Assembly: GCA_963169135.1 (NCBI GenBank)
Contig: CAUJEQ010000140.1
Coordinates: 1-12,214 of the forward strand
Source: Chloroflexota bacterium
GTDB taxonomy: Bacteria > Chloroflexota > Dehalococcoidia > Tepidiformales > Tepidiformaceae
Direction of reading: 5' to 3'
Length of the DNA stretch: 12,214 bases
The translations under genes were made by a program, and so were the position numbers. Of the stretch, positions 6,963 to 12,214 are shown one piece after another. The notes under the pieces were generated by a model. That model searched no databases and was not told where the DNA came from. It was given only the letters and a program-made list of their open reading frames with translations. Position 1 is the stretch's first letter, and every line of letters begins with the position of its first letter.

Positions 6963-9900
6963 TCAGGGAATGTCGAACAGCCGGAGCCGGGCAGCGCCGC
7001 CCTCGGCTATCCAGAGCTTACCATCGGCAGATTCAACCATCCCATAAGGGCGGTTGAGCGGTTCAGACTCGGAGGAGATGGTCGCGATGGGGGCGCCATC
7101 GGCGCCGTGGATCCGCACGAGATTGAGCGATGGCACACCGGCCGCAACCCGGCCATCCGAGAGGACGCGGAGGTACGGCTTGTCGTTCACGTCGATGCCG
7201 CCCCAGCCTTCGACCGTGAACTCCGACCGGTACGTGCCGTCTGGATTGAGCACCTGGACCCGGCTGTTGTACATGTCGGCCACGTAGATGGCGCCATCGG
7301 GTCCGATGTCAATGCCGACCGGTTCGTCGAACTGGCCAGGCCCGCTGCCGGCGGAACCGACGGTGCGCACGAACTGGCCATCGAGGGTGAACACCTGGAT
7401 GCGGTCGTTGCCCGTATCGGTCACCCACACGTTGGCACCGCCGTCGACCACGGCATCGCGCGGCCCGAAGAGGTCGAATGGACCGGGCGCTTTCGAGGTG
7501 TCCGGGGGATCGCCGAAGCTGGCCAGCAGTTCGAGGTCCTTGCTGAAGACACGCACGCGCCAGCCGAAGGTGTCGGCGACCACGACTTCGCCGTTCGGGC
7601 CGATGCCGAGGCCCCAGGGCTGCGATTGCTCGCCGGAGTCCGCGGCATTGTTCCTTATGTCGATGGACGTGATGAAGTTCCCCTGGGGGTCGAACTTCTG
7701 CAGTTTCTTGGTCGCGCTATCGATGACGTAGAGGTTGCCGTCAGCGTCAGCTTCGACATCGACCGGTGCGAAAAACTGGCCCGGGAGCGAGCCGAGACTG
7801 CCGAACGAGGGCCGCCCCTCGTTGTCGGTTCCCGGCGTGGGCGGCTCGATGGGACGCGCGGAAAGCTTGCCTGTCTCCAGGTCGAAATTCGCCGGGAAGA
7901 AGGCGAAGGCATCGGTCGAACCTGGCTGGCGGTCGGGGGAGTGGTCGCGCCAGTAGTGGAACCAGGCGTCGAGCCAGCCGCCGCCGAAGATACCGTTGCC
8001 GATGACCTTCCAGGTTTCGAGGCGGAACGGCCCGCAGTTACCGGCCCTGGAGAGGCAGGCCTGGCCGTTATCGACGCTCATGGCGTACTTGTAGGTTTCG
8101 TCGTACCACCAGCGATGGGGGTAGCGTTGAGGACTCCCGTACTGGACCGACGAGTTGCTTGCGGCGTAGTCCTGGGCGCGGCCCACATTGCCAAACGCCA
8201 CCAGCATCACGGAGAAGTTCCCGGCCGGCGGACCGTTGGAGAAGTCGGCGTAGGACACGGACTTGAAGTCGCGCAGGTACCAGGCCCAGGGCCAGGCGAA
8301 TGAATCGGCGGTGTCGACAGCGATCGGCAGGTTGTAGCCCTGCCCGGAAGCGGCGGCGAGGGCGTTGATCTGGTCGGCCACGTCCTTGAGCTGGGGCGAC
8401 GACTGGGTATAGATGAGCAGGTCTTTGGGGACATCGCCACGCTCGTAGACGGCCATGACCATCGTCCGCAGCGAGAAGAACGTGAGTGCGCCGACGATGG
8501 CCACCACGGTGACGAACGCGGTCGCGGAACGGCCCAGAGGCCAGGCGGCAAAAAGGATCCCGGCGACGACGGCAAGGGCGACGGCCCCGCGCAGGAGGTG
8601 AAACGCCGGCCCGCCGGGGAGAAACGCCACGAGAGCCAGTCCGCCCGCAGCGAGCAGGGCGACGCTCCCGAGCGTGGCCGCGTTCTTGCGCGACGCAACG
8701 CGGCCGGACCAGGACTGCCAGGCGCGCTGCACGGTCCATGCGGCCAGGATGGAGGCGGGGAGTGCGATGTGGACGTTGAGCCACGGCATCTTCTCCGCGC
8801 CCCAGGAGAGCGCGCCCCAGATGCCGATGAGCCAGACCACAAGGAACCGCGAAAACGCGTCGCCGCGGACGACCGACCACCATGCCCCGCCGATCACGAG
8901 TACCAGCGGGAGGAACTCGTAAGCGGGCATGAGCATGTAGTAGTAGAACCAGGGTTGGTCGCCACGGTGTGCGTCCTGCTGGCTGTACCAATAATCGAGC
9001 GAGCCCCAGGGGCCGCTGATAAGGCCATCGAGGTTCGTCCAGAGCGACGTCATGAGGGAGAGATAGACAAAGGCGGAGGCCGCGAAGGCAATTCCCCACA
9101 CCTTTGGCTTCCACTGGAGCCCGGCGAACGCGGCGATGCTGGTAGTAACCGCGAAGAGCCCGAGCAGCGCGATCGCGTCGCGCGTAGCGACTGTGCCCTG
9201 GAGGCTTTTCTCCCAGCTCAGCCGGTCCTGCTCGATGAGGCCCAGCTTCTCCAGGAAGACTACGCGCGAGACCGGCGTCAGGAGGGGGAGGGTGAAGGTG
9301 CCCAGCAAGAGCAGAACGTCGCCTCCGCGGGGGAGGTCGTCGCCCCAGTCCAGGTTCCGGCGCAAGGGGGCAGCGAACGGCCAGATGGCGGCGACCACCC
9401 ACGCCCACGGCGAGAAGCCGACGGTGAGCAGAATACGGCGCGGGAGGGTATCCAGTTCGCGGGCGGTTAGGGTGCGGACGGCGAGCTGGTTCGCCAGGTA
9501 CACGTCGAGGTAGACCAGGAAGACGGCGAAGGCGAGGAACGATCCCTCCTTCGTAAGGACGTTCCCGGTGAACCCGGCGGCGAAGACAAACAGCCAGCGC
9601 TGGCGGCCCTCATCGATGTAGCGCCACATCGCCACCACCATGAGGAGCGTGAACGCACCCATGAAGATGTCCTCGCGAAAGAAGCGGCTGTAGTAGACAA
9701 GGGTCGGGGAGAAGGCGATGAGGGCGACGGCCGCGAACGTCCCGGCCGCGCCCAGCCGGCGGCGCATGAGCAGCGGCAGGGCCACAAGCGCAGTGCCGAA
9801 GATGGCCGCGGAGACACGGCTGGTGTAGTCCGTGGCGCCGAACAGGAAGAAGACGAGGCCCTGGATGTGGTAGTAGAACGGCCCGTGGAAGACCGGGCTG

Positions 9901-10121
9901 TGGTTGTAGTTCCCCTGGAGGAGCCCCCACGACCACTGGGCGTGGATGCTCTCATCGTGATGGAGGGCGCGCGAGCCGAGATCCCAGAAGCGCAGGGCGA
10001 ACGCCGCGAACAGGACGGCAGCATAGGCGGCGACTTCCCAGTTGATGGCGAGGCGCACCGCCAGCAGCCGGTCGAGGCCGGTAGGGCGGAGTGCAGGCTG
10101 GGAGGCGGGACGAGCGGTCAT
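6963..10121 (-). CDS. Agl23-like (TIGR03663) GT-C membrane protein fused to a C-terminal NHL beta-propeller
   Basis: This 1052-aa protein has two parts. Residues about 28-560 are a polytopic GT-C-fold membrane domain like the TIGR03663/Agl23 family. Landmarks are HHDESIHA (54-61; acidic pair in the first extracytoplasmic loop, the expected catalytic or metal site), FHGPFYYH (78-85), YYSRFFREDIFMG (143-155), TKEGSFL (190-196) and EKMPWLNVH (443-451). A non-cytoplasmic region with WPWAWYLRDF (610-619) and YPHRWWYDE (667-675) follows. Residues about 777-1052 hold roughly six NHL-type blades, for example APVDVEADADGNLYVIDS, EPVGIDIGPDGAIYVADM and RPYGMVESADGKLWIAEG. Substrates are probably polyprenyl-phosphate-linked sugars, with transfer outside the membrane; this is inferred. 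The ATG at 10121 is chosen because it forms an ATGA overlap with the upstream stop, like its neighbours. An in-frame start at 10190 would add 23 charged residues overlapping the upstream gene. The propeller may bind glycan, peptidoglycan or a partner protein. Confidence 0.9.
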   Translation of the reverse strand: MTARPASQPALRPTGLDRLLAVRLAINWEVAAYAAVLFAAFALRFWDLGSRALHHDESIHAQWSWGLLQGNYNHSPVFHGPFYYHIQGLVFFLFGATDYTSRVSAAIFGTALVALPLLMRRRLGAAGTFAAVALIAFSPTLVYYSRFFREDIFMGAFTLLMVVAMWRYIDEGRQRWLFVFAAGFTGNVLTKEGSFLAFAVFLVYLDVYLANQLAVRTLTARELDTLPRRILLTVGFSPWAWVVAAIWPFAAPLRRNLDWGDDLPRGGDVLLLLGTFTLPLLTPVSRVVFLEKLGLIEQDRLSWEKSLQGTVATRDAIALLGLFAVTTSIAAFAGLQWKPKVWGIAFAASAFVYLSLMTSLWTNLDGLISGPWGSLDYWYSQQDAHRGDQPWFYYYMLMPAYEFLPLVLVIGGAWWSVVRGDAFSRFLVVWLIGIWGALSWGAEKMPWLNVHIALPASILAAWTVQRAWQSWSGRVASRKNAATLGSVALLAAGGLALVAFLPGGPAFHLLRGAVALAVVAGILFAAWPLGRSATAFVTVVAIVGALTFFSLRTMVMAVYERGDVPKDLLIYTQSSPQLKDVADQINALAAASGQGYNLPIAVDTADSFAWPWAWYLRDFKSVSYADFSNGPPAGNFSVMLVAFGNVGRAQDYAASNSSVQYGSPQRYPHRWWYDETYKYAMSVDNGQACLSRAGNCGPFRLETWKVIGNGIFGGGWLDAWFHYWRDHSPDRQPGSTDAFAFFPANFDLETGKLSARPIEPPTPGTDNEGRPSFGSLGSLPGQFFAPVDVEADADGNLYVIDSATKKLQKFDPQGNFITSIDIRNNAADSGEQSQPWGLGIGPNGEVVVADTFGWRVRVFSKDLELLASFGDPPDTSKAPGPFDLFGPRDAVVDGGANVWVTDTGNDRIQVFTLDGQFVRTVGSAGSGPGQFDEPVGIDIGPDGAIYVADMYNSRVQVLNPDGTYRSEFTVEGWGGIDVNDKPYLRVLSDGRVAAGVPSLNLVRIHGADGAPIATISSESEPLNRPYGMVESADGKLWIAEGGAARLRLFDIP

Positions 10122-11761
10122 GGCCCTGCTTTCAGGTAGACGATGACGGGCACGCGCCCAACGGAGAGAGTATTGCGGTTCGACAGCCAACGAAGGTAGT
10201 AGAGGAAGTCCGCGTCTGGACCTCTTCTTTCCGAGAGCACGGTCCAGTCGCCATCGAGGATGCTGTAACCCTCGGGAACCTCGCCTTCAGCCGGCCAGAC
10301 GATGACGGAGGCATCGGGGACCTGGCCGGACGAGATTACAAGTTCGCCAGAGTCTCGGAACGCCCAGGTGAGGTCGAGTTCGAAGCGCGGGTGGACCACG
10401 ATGGGACCGCCCTGTTCTCCGCGGGCTCGGATGGCGATGTCGCGGATTTCGCGGGCCTGGACCGGGCTCACCGGCGACGGCATCGGTTCGTTCGGTCCGG
10501 AGAACGCCACGCCGGAAAGTCCCGAGATAGTGGGCAGCAAGCCGATAACGGCAGCCGGGACGGCCAGGGCTGCCATTGTGCGGCGACTGGACGCCAGCAG
10601 CGCGACGCAGCCGAGAGCAACTACGACAAGGCCGCCAACCGCCACCTTCTCGCCGGCGTCGCCCGCGCGGCCGTCACGGGCCCATTCCAGCAGGAACGCC
10701 GCCGCGACAAGCAGCGCCGTCAGCATTCCCGGCACCAGGTAGCGGGCGTAGGTCCAGTCGGCGGTCCAGGCCGCGTTCGTCAGCCGCCCAAGCGCGGGGC
10801 CGACCAGCAACGCCAGCGGGATGGAGAGGCCAACAAGCGGCACGGGCGAGTGGGCACCCGTTGAGGTGAGGAGCCAGGCGAACGCAACACCGGACCAGAC
10901 CAGCACCTCGAGGCGGGGCTGGTCGAACTCTTCTCCGACCGTGGCGCGAAACACGTCGTACACGGCGACGGCGGCCCCTGCAACGATCAGGGGAGCGAGA
11001 TAGATGATGGACAGGTAGAGCGTCGACTCGGTAGACCAGGGCTCGTCGAATCCCGCGGCGAACGCATCAAACGGCGGGACGCGGAGGCCGTCCCAGCCCA
11101 TGCCGAAGCGGAGGCTGGCGACGGCTACCCCGAGCAACGCCCCCGCCCCGGCGTAGCCGAAGACACGAGCGGACGGGTACTCCTGGCGGAACAGCCGGAC
11201 TGCGCCGGCGCCCAGGGCCAGCGGCAGCCACACCGGGCCGGCGGTGGCGGCCAGGAAGCCGGCCGGAGCCCATGCCCAGGCAGGCGCGCGCGGCGCATTG
11301 AGCAGCACCAGGAGCCACAGGGTCAACGCGATATCGAAGCCCGACGCCGACGCGGTTGCGCCCAGCAGCACCCCGGGTGCGTCGATGATCAGCAAGAGCA
11401 GGGCAACGAGCGCGCCCGCCTCGCCGAGCAGCGGGCGGAGCCGGTGGACCGCGAAAGGGACGCTTGCGGTAGCGAGGAGCACGAGCACCCGGGCTGGCAT
11501 CTCGGAGGTTGTCCATTCGAAGGTGAGCGCGGTGAGCGCCTGGAAGAACGTCGGGATGAAACGCGCGTCGTCCGCGCCGACATGGGCCTGCCAGGCGCCG
11601 GAGAGGCCGGCCAGTTCGGCGCCACCGATTGGTGTGCCGAGGGCCGCCCCTGCCCGCAGACCGACGAAAAGGAGTGCAAGCACACCCCACGCGAGCGCGG
11701 CTATGGTGAACTCTGGCGCGCGGTCCGCCCCGGCTGCCTTCCCGGCCATCGCTTCGCTCAC
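10118..11761 (-). CDS. Unassigned polytopic membrane protein, possibly a divergent GT-C/Agl23-like paralogue
   Basis: The 547-aa protein has about 10-12 hydrophobic segments over residues 18-415 and a soluble tail (about 430-547), probably outside the membrane. The first loop has GGAEL (46-50) where GT-C proteins carry an acidic motif, but no clear DxD or DE pair. The tail has LTWAFRD (464-470), SVIVWP (485-490) and YYLRWLSNR (521-529). These resemble WPWAWYLRD, FSVMLVAFG and YPHRWWYDE of the next protein in the same order and similar spacing, suggesting distant homology. I do not recognise a named family. GTG at 11761 is the start because GGAGG (11773-11777) lies 11 nt upstream and it overlaps the previous stop (GTGA). 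An internal ATG at 11749 is less well placed. Its stop overlaps the Agl23-like start. Likely role: partner or accessory of the Agl23-like transferase. Confidence 0.75.
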   Translation of the reverse strand: MSEAMAGKAAGADRAPEFTIAALAWGVLALLFVGLRAGAALGTPIGGAELAGLSGAWQAHVGADDARFIPTFFQALTALTFEWTTSEMPARVLVLLATASVPFAVHRLRPLLGEAGALVALLLLIIDAPGVLLGATASASGFDIALTLWLLVLLNAPRAPAWAWAPAGFLAATAGPVWLPLALGAGAVRLFRQEYPSARVFGYAGAGALLGVAVASLRFGMGWDGLRVPPFDAFAAGFDEPWSTESTLYLSIIYLAPLIVAGAAVAVYDVFRATVGEEFDQPRLEVLVWSGVAFAWLLTSTGAHSPVPLVGLSIPLALLVGPALGRLTNAAWTADWTYARYLVPGMLTALLVAAAFLLEWARDGRAGDAGEKVAVGGLVVVALGCVALLASSRRTMAALAVPAAVIGLLPTISGLSGVAFSGPNEPMPSPVSPVQAREIRDIAIRARGEQGGPIVVHPRFELDLTWAFRDSGELVISSGQVPDASVIVWPAEGEVPEGYSILDGDWTVLSERRGPDADFLYYLRWLSNRNTLSVGRVPVIVYLKAGP

Positions 11762-12214
11762 GAGGTCGAAATCCTCCGGTGCTCCGGAAGGGCGTACACG
11801 CGATAGGCGCCCGCTTCGGCGACTACGTCGAGGAACGAGGCATAGTCGGGCATCAGGCCCGGATAGTTCGCCATCTCGACCCTGCCGACCACGAGGTACC
11901 GGGCGCCGAACTCCTGCATTTTAGCGATCACCCGGCCGGGGTCCTGCGAGGTGTAGGCGGCGTCGACCGCATCCTGTCGCCGGACGAACTCGGCGAGGTT
12001 GGCGGGCGTGTCGCCGCGCCACTGGATCTCATGGAAGTACCAGCCGATTGGCGTCTGGCGGCCGGTGCGGGCAGCGATGCGCCCTGCATCGGAGTAGTCG
12101 ACGTTGGCATTCACGATCACCGGCTGCGTCCCCACGCTCCCCTGCCAGCGGCGGCCGGTCGCCTCGAAGACGACATCGCCGGGCGCTGTGTGCTGCTGGA
12201 TCCAGAGGGTGAGA
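11758..12214 (-). CDS. YYY membrane protein (DUF2298/Chlor_Arch_YYY type), C-terminal 151 residues only
   Basis: Only the C-terminal soluble part is present; the membrane portion lies beyond the right edge. The frame is open to the edge, starting LTLWIQQHTAPGDVV. The segment contains YSDAGRIAARTGRQTPIGWY followed by FHEIQWRGD, then RRQDAVDAAYTSQDPGRVI, GARYLVVGRVEMANYP and a final AYRVYALPE. This order (W-I-x-x-x-T-P-G-D, S-x-x-G-R-I-A-x-x-T-G, W-x-x-H-E-x-Q-W-R-G, Y-T-x-D, R-Y-x-x-V-G, Y-P) matches my memory of the C-terminal region of the Chlor_Arch_YYY family. Members of this family occur in Chloroflexi and Archaea, usually in genomes with TIGR03663, whose member here lies two genes downstream. 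Its stop overlaps the next gene's GTG. The function of the family is undetermined; a glycosyltransferase-like membrane role is suspected. Confidence 0.8.
   Translation of the reverse strand, partial: LTLWIQQHTAPGDVVFEATGRRWQGSVGTQPVIVNANVDYSDAGRIAARTGRQTPIGWYFHEIQWRGDTPANLAEFVRRQDAVDAAYTSQDPGRVIAKMQEFGARYLVVGRVEMANYPGLMPDYASFLDVVAEAGAYRVYALPEHRRISTS
11773..11777 (-). promoter_or_regulatory. Ribosome binding site fixing the GTG start of the 547-aa membrane protein
   Basis: GGAGG on the minus strand inside the 3' end of the YYY gene, 11 nt before the GTG at 11761. It is 23 nt from the alternative ATG at 11749, so it favours GTG. Confidence 0.55.

Noticed and set aside
8068..9408. Minus-strand frame of 446 codons inside the Agl23-like gene
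   Set aside because: It overlaps the membrane domain in another frame and is arginine- and proline-rich, as expected for an off-frame reading of GC-rich coding DNA.
10122..10190. 23-residue N-terminal extension of the Agl23-like protein
   Set aside because: It would overlap the upstream gene by 73 nt; the ATG at 10121 gives the ATGA overlap used elsewhere in this operon and leaves a sensible short cytoplasmic tail before the first helix.

Overview
The window is GC-rich bacterial DNA (roughly two-thirds G+C by eye). All eight genes lie on the minus strand, are tightly packed, and are often joined by 4-nt start/stop overlaps. No RNA genes, insertion sequences or CRISPR arrays were seen, and no stretch over 300 bases lacks a gene. 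A Chlor_Arch_YYY-type membrane protein next to an Agl23-like (TIGR03663) glycosyltransferase-fold protein suggests Chloroflexota, possibly a Dehalococcoidia-like lineage. That placement is inferred from gene content, not from a search.

In transcription order (high to low coordinates), the first block runs from 12214 to 4616. It holds the C-terminal end of a YYY/DUF2298-type membrane protein, an unassigned 547-aa polytopic membrane protein, a 1052-aa Agl23-like GT-C protein fused to a C-terminal NHL beta-propeller, a flippase-like UPF0104/LPG-synthase-TM protein, and a COG1232-type FAD-dependent oxidoreductase. These five genes are linked by GTGA or ATGA overlaps or a 14-nt gap, so they look like one operon. 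The likely theme is making or transferring lipid-linked sugars at the cell envelope; the substrate is unknown.

A short gap (4541-4615) with a GC hairpin and a TATAGT box separates this block from nuoE-nuoF (4540-2181), which encode two flavin/iron-sulfur NADH-dehydrogenase-module subunits. NuoF has the long HndC/HydB-like layout (thioredoxin-like domain, NuoF core, ferredoxin domain). Its N-terminal domain appears to have lost its [2Fe-2S] ligands, and its ferredoxin tail keeps exactly the four cysteines needed for one of the usual two [4Fe-4S] clusters. No NuoG, hydrogenase or formate dehydrogenase partner is in view.

After a 70-bp gap carrying a TAGAAT box between two 10-bp direct repeats, mutS begins with GTG at 2110 and runs off the left edge. 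About 703 residues are present, including both Walker motifs.
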